Below, one piece after another: positions 54,702-64,000 of a DNA stretch of 64,000 nucleotides. This stretch comes from Prevotella sp. E13-17 (GTDB lineage: Bacteria > Bacteroidota > Bacteroidia > Bacteroidales > Bacteroidaceae): contig NZ_CP091787.1 of assembly GCF_022024035.1 (NCBI RefSeq), forward strand, positions 1,426,001-1,490,000, read 5' to 3'. Within the stretch, counting starts at the first letter, position 1. Every line of letters starts with the position of its first letter. The position numbers and the translations under genes are program-made. Below the pieces are notes generated by a model, which was not told the origin of the DNA, ran no database searches, and saw only the letters and a list, made by a program, of their open reading frames with translations.

Positions 54702-55451
54702 TTATTTCTCACGTCCAGTCCAAAACTCCCAGCTGGCAAAGGCCTGTAACAGTAGCATTTCTAGGCCGTTCTTTACGGTGGCACCTCTTTCTGCGCCTTT
54801 CTTCATGAAGAGCGTCTCGTCGGGGTTGTAGATAAGATCATAGAGGATATTATGCTCGTCAAGGGCTTCGTAGGGCAGGTCGGGGCATTCGTCTGTCTTT
54901 GGATACATGCCCAGCGGCGTACAGTTTACAATCACATTGTACTCCTTGACCACTTCGGGTGTGATGTTTTCGTATTGAATGGTGTCTGGGCGCTGGTATC
55001 TGCTCACATATATAGACTCAAGTCCGAGCGACTTCAGTCCGTAGGCAATGGCTTTTGAGGCACCGCCAGTGCCAAGAATAAGTGCTTTCGAGTGATAGCT
55101 TTCCAGAAGTGGCTCTATGCTTTGGGTGAAACCTATCACGTCCGAGTTGTAGCCTTTAAGAATGATTTTTTTGCCTTCGTGCAAGACACGTATCACGTTG
55201 ACTGCACCGATGGCGCGTGCCTCAGGACTGATATAGTCCAGAAACTCCATGACTTTTTCTTTGTAGGGGATGGTCACGTTGAGGCCTTTGAGGTCGGGAT
55301 TGGAATTTAGAACTTCTGCCAAGTCGTCGATGGTTGGTATCTCGAAGTTGAAATACTTGGCGTTGATACCTTCGTCAGCAAACCGCTGGTTGTGGTAACT
55401 GATTGAGAACGAGTGTCCCAAGGGGTAACCTATAAGTCCGTACTTATCCAT
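54702..55451 (-). CDS. aroE: Shikimate dehydrogenase
   Basis: 249 aa, on the short side (E. coli 272). It reduces dehydroshikimate with NADPH. GLIGYPLGHSFSISYHN at the start, NVTIPYKEKVMEFLD with the catalytic Lys and the Rossmann ALILGTGGASKAIAYGL are hallmarks. It lies between menG and the TPM gene. Confidence 0.94.
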   Translation of the reverse strand: MDKYGLIGYPLGHSFSISYHNQRFADEGINAKYFNFEIPTIDDLAEVLNSNPDLKGLNVTIPYKEKVMEFLDYISPEARAIGAVNVIRVLHEGKKIILKGYNSDVIGFTQSIEPLLESYHSKALILGTGGASKAIAYGLKSLGLESIYVSRYQRPDTIQYENITPEVVKEYNVIVNCTPLGMYPKTDECPDLPYEALDEHNILYDLIYNPDETLFMKKGAERGATVKNGLEMLLLQAFASWEFWTGREK

Positions 55452-55466
55452 GATCGTTGTCTTGTT

Positions 55467-56204
55467 TTACTTAGTTGCTGTGTATAGTGTGCAAATGCCG
55501 AATGTGAGTCGTCTGAAAGAGGTTTGGGAAAATCCTGCTTGTCGCAGAATGTCCATCATGCGTTCGCCTTGAGGGAATGCCTCGATGGTCTTTGTCAAGT
55601 AAGAGTAGGCATTGCCATCCTTGGAGATTAAACGCCCGTATAGGGGGAGGATGGAGTGCGAATAGAGGCGGAATAGTGGCCTCATAGGGAAGCTAACGGG
55701 TGTGGTCAGCTCTACGATGCTGAGATGCCCGCCAGGTTTCAGCACGCGACACATCTCTTTGAGCCCTTTGTCCAAATCGGCAAAGTTGCGGATGCCGAAG
55801 GCCGCAGTTACGGCATCAAACGAATTGTCTTCGTAGCTGAGGTGCAGACAGTCTTCTTTCTCAAACGAGATGGTCTGCTCGAGTCCCAACCGCTCTACCT
55901 TTTCCTTGCCAATCTTCATCATGCCCTCGCTGATGTCTGTGCCTATCAGTTTGACGGGCTTCAGCATCTGTGCCGATAGAATGGCAAAGTCGCCAGTGCC
56001 AGTGGCAATGTCGAGGATGATTTGGGGGTGGTGGGGAGCCAGTGTCTTGATGGCCCTCTTCCTCCAGCTTCGGTCTATATCCCACGACAGACGGTGGTTG
56101 AGCGTATCATAGGTAGGGGCGATGTTGTCGAACATCGCCTCTACCTGTTTGGCTTTTTCTCCCTCGTGATAGGGTTTTATCGTTTCTTGTTGGTACATAA
56201 CCAT
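55467..56204 (-). CDS. menG: Demethylmenaquinone methyltransferase
   Basis: 245 aa. It performs the last step of menaquinone synthesis with S-adenosylmethionine, as expected for an anaerobe without ubiquinone. [32 protein letters not shown] and [15 protein letters not shown] mark the UbiE/MenG family. Its start overlaps the purC end by 28 bp; a second Met at residue 3 could also serve as start. Confidence 0.94.
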   Translation of the reverse strand: MVMYQQETIKPYHEGEKAKQVEAMFDNIAPTYDTLNHRLSWDIDRSWRKRAIKTLAPHHPQIILDIATGTGDFAILSAQMLKPVKLIGTDISEGMMKIGKEKVERLGLEQTISFEKEDCLHLSYEDNSFDAVTAAFGIRNFADLDKGLKEMCRVLKPGGHLSIVELTTPVSFPMRPLFRLYSHSILPLYGRLISKDGNAYSYLTKTIEAFPQGERMMDILRQAGFSQTSFRRLTFGICTLYTATK

Positions 56205-57133
56205 TCTGTTACGTTCTTCTCGATGCGCTGAGCAATGTCGCCAGTCTCGGCAGCACGGTCGAACTTCTCGCCTACGATGTGCTCGAAGAGCTCGATGTAG
56301 CGCTCCGAAACGCTTTCGGCATACTCATCGGTAATCTCAGGCATCTGTTGTCCGGGCTCGTTCATAAAGTTGTGCTCAATCAGCCACTGACGCACAAACT
56401 CCTTAGAGAGCTGACGCTGAGGCTCTCCCTTCTCCAACTTCTCCTCGTAACCATCGGCATAGAAATAACGGCTTGAGTCAGGAGTGTGGATTTCATCGAT
56501 GAGATATACTTTGCCATCTCTTTTGCCAAATTCGTATTTGGTATCTACCAAAATCAGACCCTGCTTGGCTGCAATCTGCTGTCCGCGTGCGAAAAGCTTG
56601 CGCGTATAGTCCTCCATGATGGCATAGTCCTCTGCCGAAACAATGCCCTGAGCAATGATTTCCTCCTTTGAGATATTCATGTCGTGACCCTCGTCAGCCT
56701 TGGTTGTCGGCGTGATGATTGGCTCGGGGAAACGCTCGTTCTCGCGCATGCCGTCGGGCAGTTTAACGCCGCACAGCTCGCGACAGCCATTCTTGTACTC
56801 GCGCCACGCTGAGCCTGTGAGGATGGAACGGATAATCATCTCAACACGAAAACCTTCACACTTGAGACCTACGGTCACCATGGGGTCGGGAGTGGCCAAC
56901 TTCCAGTTTGGACAGATGTCGGTAGTAGCATCCAGGAATTTTGCTGCAATCTGGTTCAGCACCTGACCTTTGAAAGGGATACCTTTGGGAAGCACCACAT
57001 CGAAAGCCGAGATACGGTCGGTTGCCACCATAATCATGAGGTCGTCGTTGATGTTGTAAACATCGCGAACTTTTCCGTGATAAACACTCTTTTGTCCATC
57101 GAAATGGAAGTCAGTACTTGTTAACGCTTTCAT
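56177..57133 (-). CDS. purC: SAICAR synthase
   Basis: 318 aa, the longer Bacteroidetes type. It joins aspartate to CAIR in purine synthesis with [49 protein letters not shown] and [13 protein letters not shown] are the family blocks. TAACTTTG on the minus strand (57185-57178) lies 44 nt before the start as the likely -7 element. It leads purC-menG-aroE-TPM-lemA-purM. Confidence 0.95.
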   Translation of the reverse strand: MKALTSTDFHFDGQKSVYHGKVRDVYNINDDLMIMVATDRISAFDVVLPKGIPFKGQVLNQIAAKFLDATTDICPNWKLATPDPMVTVGLKCEGFRVEMIIRSILTGSAWREYKNGCRELCGVKLPDGMRENERFPEPIITPTTKADEGHDMNISKEEIIAQGIVSAEDYAIMEDYTRKLFARGQQIAAKQGLILVDTKYEFGKRDGKVYLIDEIHTPDSSRYFYADGYEEKLEKGEPQRQLSKEFVRQWLIEHNFMNEPGQQMPEITDEYAESVSERYIELFEHIVGEKFDRAAETGDIAQRIEKNVTEWLCTNKKR

Positions 57134-57240
57134 TTTTTTACCTAATTTAGTTACCTATTGTCTCAATATATTGTTTGCAAAGTTACAAAAAATATGGATT
57201 CCTTCTATATACTATTGTGAAAAATATATGTTATCCGCCT

Positions 57241-58182
57241 TTAGCCTTCCTTGTCGAAGGCCTCGTAGGCATTCACGATTTTAGTCACCAGCTTATGTCT
57301 GACGATGTCTTTCTGGGTAAGATTGACAACCCCGATGCCTTCCACACCGTTCAGAATGTGTAAGGCCTCAACAAGACCGCTCTTCTGAGAGTGGGGCAGG
57401 TCTATTTGGGTCATGTCGCCAGTGATGATCATTTTGGTGTTCCATCCCATGCGTGTCAGGAACATGCGAATCTGCGCGGGGGTGGTGTTCTGTGCCTCGT
57501 CGAGAATGACAATGGCGTCGTTCAGTGTGCGTCCGCGCATAAAAGCTAAGGGGGCAATCTGGATGACACGCTTTTCCATCATGTCTTGCAATTTTACTTG
57601 TGGAATCATGTCTTCCAACGCATCGTAAAGAGGTTGTAGGTATGGGTCAATCTTGTCTTTCATGTCGCCGGGCAGAAAGCCGAGTTTCTCACCTGCTTCG
57701 ACAGCGGGACGACTGAGGATAATTTTCTTTGCCTCTTTGTCTTTTAAGGCTTTGACAGCCAATGCTATTGATAGATAAGTCTTACCCGTTCCTGCAGGTC
57801 CTACGGCAAAGACCATATCGTTCTCGTTATAGGCGTTGATCAGCTTCTGCTGATTCTCGCTTCTTGCCTTGATGGCTCTGCCGGAAAGCGCATAAACTAC
57901 TACACCTTCTGGTATCTCATCGCGTGTCCTTTTGCCTTTCACGATGTCGATAATGTCTTCTTCTTTCAGTGAGTTGAATCTCAACACGTGAAGCCTGATT
58001 TTCTCTGCACTCTCTTCGAATGAAGCCATCTGTTCCTCGTCGCCCATGATGCGCATCACGTTGTCGCGAGCCACGATGCGCAACTTCGGATAGAGCGCCT
58101 TAAGCATTTGCAAATGGGCGTTGCCAACGCCGTAAAAGACCACAGGGTCAATATCCTCTAAAACGATATGTTTCTCTGTCAA
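57241..58182 (-). CDS. phoH: PhoH-like ATPase
   Basis: 313 aa. Walker A GPAGTGKT (128-135) and NDAIVILDEAQNTTPAQIRMFLTRMG with GDMTQIDLP define the PhoH family, cytosolic ATPases linked to RNA metabolism. The N-terminal ~110 residues contain a PhoH-type small alpha/beta segment. It has its own promoter at 58209-58240 and is divergent from the next gene. Confidence 0.93.
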   Translation of the reverse strand: MTEKHIVLEDIDPVVFYGVGNAHLQMLKALYPKLRIVARDNVMRIMGDEEQMASFEESAEKIRLHVLRFNSLKEEDIIDIVKGKRTRDEIPEGVVVYALSGRAIKARSENQQKLINAYNENDMVFAVGPAGTGKTYLSIALAVKALKDKEAKKIILSRPAVEAGEKLGFLPGDMKDKIDPYLQPLYDALEDMIPQVKLQDMMEKRVIQIAPLAFMRGRTLNDAIVILDEAQNTTPAQIRMFLTRMGWNTKMIITGDMTQIDLPHSQKSGLVEALHILNGVEGIGVVNLTQKDIVRHKLVTKIVNAYEAFDKEG

Positions 58183-58208
58183 GATTGTAAGTGTTTAGAA
58201 TTTGCGTG

Positions 58209-58240
58209 CAAAGTTAATAACTTTCGTTGACTCTTGCAAA
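58209..58240 (-). promoter_or_regulatory. Promoter of phoH
   Basis: On the minus strand: TTTG at 58240-58237, a 20-bp spacer and TAACTTTG at 58216-58209. It lies 27 nt before the phoH ATG. Confidence 0.75.
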
Positions 58241-58335
58241 AATTAAGCTAAAAAAATAGGCTTATTATTTTTCCTTATAGTTGTTCTTTTGTTTCGTTAT
58301 TTTTTATTAATTTTGCGCTCAAAATCTACAGGGCA

Positions 58336-59163
58336 ATGAATAGCAGGAAAAAGATAAACAAGAATAGTAAAAGATATATTCAGTGGTTTGGTATCGTTGT
58401 TATTGTATTGGCACTTGTGCGTTGTGTCTTTTTGGGCGAGTCTGTCAGTCCCGAGTTTCAGGATTGTCAAGATGTTGTAGCATCAGATGCTGTTGATAGC
58501 CTTGAAGACTCATCGTTTCGGGCGGATGCAAAAGTGCAGACACCTACAGATTCTCCTGTACCCTCGGTTTCGAAAACCATCGATTGGAGTAAGTCTCACC
58601 GCATTCGTGGCGTTGCCAGCTTCGATAAAGCCTTTCCTGATAGCAATCATGTGCAATTATTGTCTGCCAAGCAATGGGGTGTTTCGCCTGTAAAAGACCG
58701 CGAGGATGCCGAGCGTCGCAAGTGTGAGTTAGTGTATATAGGCTCTTCACCTTATTATATTATTAAGCCACTCACGTCAAGCATTCCTTATCTTGTTCCC
58801 CATGCAGCGCTTCTCCTCGAGGATATCGGTCGTAATTTTATGGACAGTCTTCAGGTGAAAGGTCTCCCTTTGCACTATATTGTCGTGACCAGTGTGCTTC
58901 GTTCTGAGTATGATGTGAAGCGCTTGCGTCGTCACAATGGTAATGCCACCGAGCAGTCGTGTCATCTTTATGGCACAACTTTCGATGTCAACTACAACCT
59001 CTATGCAAAAGTGACCGACCCGACAGAGTGTCCTAAGCCCGACTATGGCGAGGCTCGCTATAAGCAGGTTTTAAGCGAGGTGCTCAACGATTTGCGGCAG
59101 CAAGGTCGTTGCTATGTGAAATACGAGCGCAAGCAACCCTGTTTTCATATTACAGTCAGATAG
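58336..59163 (+). CDS. DUF5715-like secreted protein, possible M15-type peptidase
   Basis: 275 aa. One N-terminal membrane helix or signal anchor (about 14-32, YIQWFGIVVIVLALVRC) is followed by a low-complexity linker and a globular domain from about 85. SVLRSEYDVKRLRRHN, CHLYGTTFDVNYN and the closing CFHITVR keep an H-x6-D and a late His, the order of the zinc ligands in D-Ala-D-Ala peptidases of the M15 type. It may act on peptidoglycan in the periplasm. It is divergent from phoH. TAATTTTG at 58308-58315 is a possible -7 element. Confidence 0.7.
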   Translation: MNSRKKINKNSKRYIQWFGIVVIVLALVRCVFLGESVSPEFQDCQDVVASDAVDSLEDSSFRADAKVQTPTDSPVPSVSKTIDWSKSHRIRGVASFDKAFPDSNHVQLLSAKQWGVSPVKDREDAERRKCELVYIGSSPYYIIKPLTSSIPYLVPHAALLLEDIGRNFMDSLQVKGLPLHYIVVTSVLRSEYDVKRLRRHNGNATEQSCHLYGTTFDVNYNLYAKVTDPTECPKPDYGEARYKQVLSEVLNDLRQQGRCYVKYERKQPCFHITVR

Positions 59164-59310
59164 GCTTAAAATTGCTTAAAACTTTTTTGTATTCAAGAAA
59201 AAGTTGTACCTTTGTTCGCTGAAAGTTAATAGGCAAAACGCGTCAGCGGGCCTTAAAATGCCCTTCTCGTTGATTTTTGTCTCAAAATAAATTAGTAAAA
59301 TAAGATAAAA

Positions 59311-61875
59311 GTGGATCAGACTTTTGACAACGACAGAATTTTAAAGATTAACATTGAAGAGGAGATGAAGTCGTCTTATATCGACTACTCCATGTCGGTA
59401 ATTGTGGCTCGTGCTCTTCCTGATGTTCGTGACGGATTCAAACCAGTACACCGTCGTATCCTCTATGGTATGATGGGAATTGGAAATACCAGTGACAAAC
59501 CCCACAAGAAATGTGCACGTGTCGTAGGTGAGGTGCTTGGTAAGTATCACCCCCACGGCGACTCGTCTGTATATGGAGCTCTGGTGCGCATGGGACAGGA
59601 ATGGAACATGCGTTACACACTGGTTGACGGCCAGGGCAACTTCGGTTCTGTTGACGGTGACTCACCTGCAGCCATGCGTTATACAGAGTGCCGTCTTTCC
59701 AAGATGGGTGAACATATCATGGACGACATAGAGAAGGATACCGTGGATATGGACCCCAACTTCGACAATACCCTCGAAGAGCCAAGCGTCATGCCGACCA
59801 AGGTGCCCAACCTGCTGGTCAATGGCGGTAATGGTATTGCTGTCGGTATGGCAACCAATATGCCTACTCATAACTTGCGTGAGGTGATTGATGGATGCTG
59901 TGCATTTATTGACAATCCCGATATTGACACCGAGGGACTGATGCAATATATCCCTGGTCCCGATTTCCCTACAGGCGCATATATCTATGGACTACAAGGC
60001 GTCAAGGATGCCTATGAGACCGGTCGTGGTCGCATCGTGATGCGTGCAAAGGCTGAGATCGAGAGTGGCGAAGCTCACGACAAGATCGTTGTGACCGAGA
60101 TTCCCTATGGCGTGAACAAGGCCGACCTTGTGGCTTATATTGCCGACCTGGCCAACCAGCACAAGATTGAGGGTATCTCTAATGTCAACGACGAGTCTGG
60201 TCGTCAGGGTATGCGTATCGTGGTTGACTGCAAGCGCGATGCCAATGCCAACGTTATCTTGAATAAGTTGTTCAAGATGACCGCCCTGCAGAGCTCATTC
60301 TCTGTGAACAACATTGCTCTGGTGCCCATCCCTGGTACCCATGGCAAGATGCGTCCAAAGTTGCTATCGCTGAAAGAGTGCGTACGCTACTTTATCGAGC
60401 ATCGCCACGAGGTGACTATCCGTCGCACCAAGTTTGACCTGAAGAAAGCGCAAGAGCGTGCGCATATTCTGGAAGGCTTAATCATCGCCGTCAACAATAT
60501 CGATGAGGTTGTGCATATCATCCGTCAGTCTGCCACTCCTTCAGATGCTCAGCGCAATTTGGAGAAGCGTTTCGACCTGGACGAGCTTCAGTCAAAGGCT
60601 ATCGTTGATATGCGTCTGAGTCAGCTCACAGGTCTGCGTGTTGATCAGCTGCATCAGGAGTACGACGAACTGATGAAACTCATCGCCGACTTGGAGGAAA
60701 TCCTGAACAACCCTGAGCGTTGCAAGGAAGTGATGAAGAACGACCTGCTGGAAGTGAAAGAGAAGTATGGCGACGAGCGTAAGACCGAGATTATTCCTTT
60801 CGATCATGAGTTCAACGCTGAAGACTTCTATCCTAACGACCCCGTGGTGATTACCATCAGCCACATGGGTTACATCAAGCGCACACCGCTGAGCGAGTTC
60901 CATGAGCAGAGCCGTGGTGGTGTAGGTGCCAAGGCAGCTCGCCATCGTGACAATGACTTCACCGAGTATATCTATCCTGCTACCATGCACAACACCTTGC
61001 TGTTCTTCACTCAGAAGGGTCGTTGCTACTGGCAGAAGTGCTACGAAATTCCCGAGGGCGACAAGAACTCCAAGGGGCGTGCCATTCAGAATATGCTGAA
61101 CATTGAGCCCGACGATGCTATCAATGCAGTACTCCGTATCAGCAAGTTCGACGACGAGGAATTCCTGAACAGTCACTATGTGATGTTTGCCACCAAGAAT
61201 GGTATCGTGAAGAAGACCTGTCTGAACCAGTACAAGAACGTACGTTCTGCCGGTGTGATAGCCATCAATATCAACGAGGGCGACCAGGTAGTCAGTGTTC
61301 GTCTGACCAATGGCAACAACGAGATTATCATGGCCAACCGCAATGGTCGTGCTGTTCGATTCAATGAGAATACCGTACGCACTATGGGACGTGTGTCAAC
61401 GGGTGTTATCGGTATGCGTCTTGACGATGGCGATGATGAGGTTGTAGGCATGGTATGCGTCAACGATCCTCAGACTGAGACCATTATGGTAGTTTCCGAG
61501 AATGGTTATGGAAAGCGTTCAGACATCGAGGATTATCGTATCACCAACCGTGGTACCAAGGGTGTTAAGACTCTTGCCATCACCGAGAAGACTGGTCGAT
61601 TGGTAGCCATTAAGGTTGTGACCGACGAGAACGACCTGATGATTATCAACAAGAGTGGTATCCTGATTCGTCTGAACGTCAGTGAAGTTCGTGTCATGGG
61701 GCGTGCCACACAGGGCGTTCGCCTGATCAACCTGACAAAGAAGAACGACACCATCGCCAGTGTCTGCAAGGTGCAGAAGTCTGATGCAGAAGACTTGCCC
61801 GAGGAGATCGCAGAAGATGTTGATGCTTCTGAAGTTTCTCAGTCACAGGAAACGCCAGATAATGACAATGAATAA
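59311..61875 (+). CDS. gyrA: DNA gyrase subunit A
   Basis: 854 aa, starting with GTG at 59311. It cuts and rejoins DNA for negative supercoiling. Catalytic Tyr Y124 lies in AAMRYTE. The quinolone region reads [10 protein letters not shown] (80-89), with the sensitive Ser at 85 and Gly in place of the E. coli D87. The GyrA box of the C-terminal propeller is QSRGGVGAK, off the usual Q-R-R-G-G-R-G. The tail is acidic. TACCTTTG at 59207-59214 is the likely -7 element, followed by a leader of about 90 nt. Confidence 0.94.
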   Translation: MDQTFDNDRILKINIEEEMKSSYIDYSMSVIVARALPDVRDGFKPVHRRILYGMMGIGNTSDKPHKKCARVVGEVLGKYHPHGDSSVYGALVRMGQEWNMRYTLVDGQGNFGSVDGDSPAAMRYTECRLSKMGEHIMDDIEKDTVDMDPNFDNTLEEPSVMPTKVPNLLVNGGNGIAVGMATNMPTHNLREVIDGCCAFIDNPDIDTEGLMQYIPGPDFPTGAYIYGLQGVKDAYETGRGRIVMRAKAEIESGEAHDKIVVTEIPYGVNKADLVAYIADLANQHKIEGISNVNDESGRQGMRIVVDCKRDANANVILNKLFKMTALQSSFSVNNIALVPIPGTHGKMRPKLLSLKECVRYFIEHRHEVTIRRTKFDLKKAQERAHILEGLIIAVNNIDEVVHIIRQSATPSDAQRNLEKRFDLDELQSKAIVDMRLSQLTGLRVDQLHQEYDELMKLIADLEEILNNPERCKEVMKNDLLEVKEKYGDERKTEIIPFDHEFNAEDFYPNDPVVITISHMGYIKRTPLSEFHEQSRGGVGAKAARHRDNDFTEYIYPATMHNTLLFFTQKGRCYWQKCYEIPEGDKNSKGRAIQNMLNIEPDDAINAVLRISKFDDEEFLNSHYVMFATKNGIVKKTCLNQYKNVRSAGVIAININEGDQVVSVRLTNGNNEIIMANRNGRAVRFNENTVRTMGRVSTGVIGMRLDDGDDEVVGMVCVNDPQTETIMVVSENGYGKRSDIEDYRITNRGTKGVKTLAITEKTGRLVAIKVVTDENDLMIINKSGILIRLNVSEVRVMGRATQGVRLINLTKKNDTIASVCKVQKSDAEDLPEEIAEDVDASEVSQSQETPDNDNE

Positions 61876-61897
61876 ACCGTTTAACTAACAATTTATT

Positions 61898-63142
61898 ATG
61901 AAGATGAAAAAGTTAATGACCATGGCCCTGATGGCAGCAGCTGCCACCACAGCCTTTGCTCAGGATGCCGTTGTGAAAGATGCAAAGAAGCTCCTCGCAA
62001 GTAAGGATTTCGATGCGGCTATCGCTAAGTTGGCACCAGCTCTCACATCCGAAGAGACTCTCAACAAAGAGGCAGCCTGGAAATTGCAGTCGGATATCTG
62101 CTATGATAAGTTTATGGCTATTCAAACCATCGATGCACAGAACCAGCTAACCAAGCAGAACACTCCTTACGATACCCTTGGTATGTATAAGGCGGCTGTA
62201 GGCGCATGGGAAGCTGCTCTGAAGTGCGACGAATTGGATCAGTTGCCCGACGCAAAGGGTAAGGTTAAACTTAAGTACCGTGGTGCTGCTCAGGGCCGTT
62301 TCAAGAACCACGGCATTGCCCTGGTTCAAGCAGGTCAGTTCTTCTATAACCAGAAGGACCTCAATGAAGCTCTGAAAGACTGGGAACTCTATCTGAATAT
62401 GCGTAATACCTCAATCTTCAATGGTGTGAAGGACTTCCCTCAAGATCCTTTCTTCTACGACATTGCCTACTATGCAGCATTCCTTTCTTATCAACAGAAA
62501 GACTATGTGAAGGCCGAGCGCTATGCCCGTCTGACCGCCATGGATCCTGCCAAGGCCGATGAAGCAAAGGAGATTCTGCTCTTCTCTCAGAAAGAAAACT
62601 GCAAGACTGCTGCCGATACGTTGGCATTTATCAATCACTTGAAGGAGATGCACAAGGCAGAACCCGCCGAGCAGCGCTACTTCAACCTGTTGGTTGAGTT
62701 CTATGCTAAGGCAAGCAACGACGAGATGCGTGCTTTCGCTGAAGAGGAGATTGCTGCCGATGCCAACAACAAGACCGCTTGGTTCCTGAAGGGTTATGCC
62801 GACATGCAGGACGAGAAGTGGGATGCAGCTATTGAGGACTATAAGAAGACCATCGAGATTGATCCCGCCTATATCGAGGGCAACTTCAACCTGGGTGTTT
62901 GCTATAACTCAAAGGCACGTGCGCTGCAGGACGAATTGGCCGACAAGCGCACAGGTACAATCACCGTTGCCAACTTCGAGAAGGTGAAGGAGGTACTTGC
63001 CGTATCTAAGGGTTATTTGGAAAAGGCACGCGAGCTTGATCCATTGCGCGAAAAGTGCAACTGGGCATATCCTCTCTGGCAGGTTTACTATGCCTTGAAG
63101 ATGGAGAAAGAGGCTGCCGAGATGGAAGCACTGAACAAGTAA
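61898..63142 (+). CDS. Secreted TPR protein
   Basis: 414 aa. A signal peptide (MKMKKLMTMALMAAAATTAFAQ) is followed by helical repeats. At least two TPR-type units are clear near the C-terminal half (AWFLKGYADMQDEKWDAAIEDYKKTIEIDPAYIEGNFNLGVCYNS). It is probably periplasmic or outer-membrane attached. It follows gyrA by 22 bp. Confidence 0.8.
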   Translation: MKMKKLMTMALMAAAATTAFAQDAVVKDAKKLLASKDFDAAIAKLAPALTSEETLNKEAAWKLQSDICYDKFMAIQTIDAQNQLTKQNTPYDTLGMYKAAVGAWEAALKCDELDQLPDAKGKVKLKYRGAAQGRFKNHGIALVQAGQFFYNQKDLNEALKDWELYLNMRNTSIFNGVKDFPQDPFFYDIAYYAAFLSYQQKDYVKAERYARLTAMDPAKADEAKEILLFSQKENCKTAADTLAFINHLKEMHKAEPAEQRYFNLLVEFYAKASNDEMRAFAEEEIAADANNKTAWFLKGYADMQDEKWDAAIEDYKKTIEIDPAYIEGNFNLGVCYNSKARALQDELADKRTGTITVANFEKVKEVLAVSKGYLEKARELDPLREKCNWAYPLWQVYYALKMEKEAAEMEALNK

Positions 63143-63160
63143 AGCAAAAAAACACACTCA

Positions 63161-64000
63161 ATGACGAAGCAAATCATTTCGACGTTGCTTCTCTTACTAT
63201 CAATAACACCGTGCCTGATGGCTCAGAAGAAAGAGCTCAGTCAGGCACGGTCTTATATCAAGAGCGGCAACTATGACGGAGCAGATCAGCTGATGATGAA
63301 TCTGCTCAAAGACACGGCAAATAAAAACAACGAGAAGGTCTATCTGACGTTGTACGACGCAGTGCGCGGAAAATATAATCAGGGTAACGAGAAATTCTAT
63401 CTGAAGCAGTCATTAGATACGGCTGCCTTTTTCGGAAATGTGAACCGCATGTTTATGATCCTCGAGACGCTCGACAGTGTTGATGCCCGCCCCGACAAGA
63501 AGGGACGTGTGGCACCTTCGTATCGCAAGCGTCATGCTTCGCAGATGGATGCACAGCGCTCCAACCTCTTCAACGGTGGTGTGTTCCATGTGCGAAAAGG
63601 CAATTGGAAAGATGCCTTCAATTTCTTTCAGACCTACATCGAATGTAGGAATCAACCTCTTTTCACTGGCTATGACTATAATGCCCGCGACAAGAGATTG
63701 CCCGAGGCTGCTTATTGGGCCACGTTCAGTGCCTACAAGCAGCACGACCCTGAGTTGACTCTACGCTATCAGCATACGGCTCTACTTGACTCTGCACGTG
63801 CTGCATTCACGCTGCAGTATGTGGCCGAGGCCTACCTGTGGCAAAACAATCGCACTCTTTATCTAGCCACCCTCCAGGAGGGCTTCCGTCGTTTCCCACT
63901 GTTTGCCTATTTCTTTCCACGTCTGATAGATGAATATACCCGCCTGGGACAGCACGATAGGGCGCTGGCAGCAGCTGATAGCGCCATTGCGGTGAACGAT
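63161..64000 (+). CDS. Secreted TPR-like protein, cut by window edge
   Basis: The frame starts at the ATG at 63161, 18 bp after the previous stop, and stays open to 64000 (280 codons), so the gene continues outside. The signal peptide is MTKQIISTLLLLLSITPCLMA. Helical repeats follow (SQARSYIKSGNYDGADQLMM; HDRALAAADSAIAVND), like the gene before it. The two may be functional partners. Confidence 0.75.
   Translation, partial: MTKQIISTLLLLLSITPCLMAQKKELSQARSYIKSGNYDGADQLMMNLLKDTANKNNEKVYLTLYDAVRGKYNQGNEKFYLKQSLDTAAFFGNVNRMFMILETLDSVDARPDKKGRVAPSYRKRHASQMDAQRSNLFNGGVFHVRKGNWKDAFNFFQTYIECRNQPLFTGYDYNARDKRLPEAAYWATFSAYKQHDPELTLRYQHTALLDSARAAFTLQYVAEAYLWQNNRTLYLATLQEGFRRFPLFAYFFPRLIDEYTRLGQHDRALAAADSAIAVND

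Noticed and set aside
1..64000. tRNA, rRNA or intact insertion sequences
   Set aside because: No cloverleaf, rRNA-like segment or transposase frame was recognised when reading both strands; a tRNAscan or ISfinder run was not possible.

Overview
The window looks like chromosome from a Bacteroidales bacterium, most likely Prevotella or a close relative. The support is: promoters of the Bacteroidetes form (TTG or TTTG, about 20 bp, then TAnnTTTG); a fused lpxC/fabZ gene; a BspA-type leucine-rich repeat surface protein; a type IX secretion-type C-terminal sorting domain; a Nudix-family AraR regulator; and a BT4734-type primase module with a P5-like lysozyme. Functions are inferred by reading the translations; no database search was run.

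Left accessory region (1-12000). A secreted protein of unknown function, a CoiA-like nuclease-type protein, a DinJ/YafQ-type toxin-antitoxin pair, a BspA-like repeat protein, a repeat-filled gap, and a Fic protein. Then comes a compact replication-like module (6494-11901): a UmuD-like S24 protease, a KilA-C domain protein, two small proteins, a primase-helicase and a P5-type lysozyme. Two unusual repeat arrays lie inside it, and no integrase is seen.

L-arabinose region (12087-22526, minus strand). mutarotase, sodium symporter, araR, araD, araA and araB convert arabinose to xylulose 5-phosphate. tkt and rpiB, with their own promoter, feed the pentose phosphate pathway.

Housekeeping blocks. 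A rightward, tightly overlapping operon runs DMP19-like, smpB, metH, HAD hydrolase and a family 10 glycosyl hydrolase-like protein. rplU-rpmA follows on the minus strand. A long minus-strand block then carries prfA, pyrF, an HD hydrolase, lpxD, lpxC/fabZ, lpxA, miaA, a class A penicillin-binding protein and a PIF1-like helicase.

Defence region (41399-51600). It holds a broken Abi gene, a 6S-like structured RNA candidate, a T9SS cargo protein, a four-gene type IV restriction cassette (double-HTH regulator, McrB, McrC, Mrr-like nuclease), and a zeta-toxin pair between two direct-repeat copies of an unknown gene. A 22-bp periodic noncoding array follows. The McrB appears to carry a plasmid initiator (Rep_3-like) winged-helix domain at its N terminus, and this is my leading candidate for something undescribed.

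Right end (51648-64000). The minus strand carries purM, lemA, a TPM-domain protein, aroE, menG, purC and phoH. The plus strand carries a DUF5715-like protein, gyrA and two TPR proteins, the last cut by the window edge. No tRNA, rRNA, CRISPR array or intact insertion sequence was recognised.
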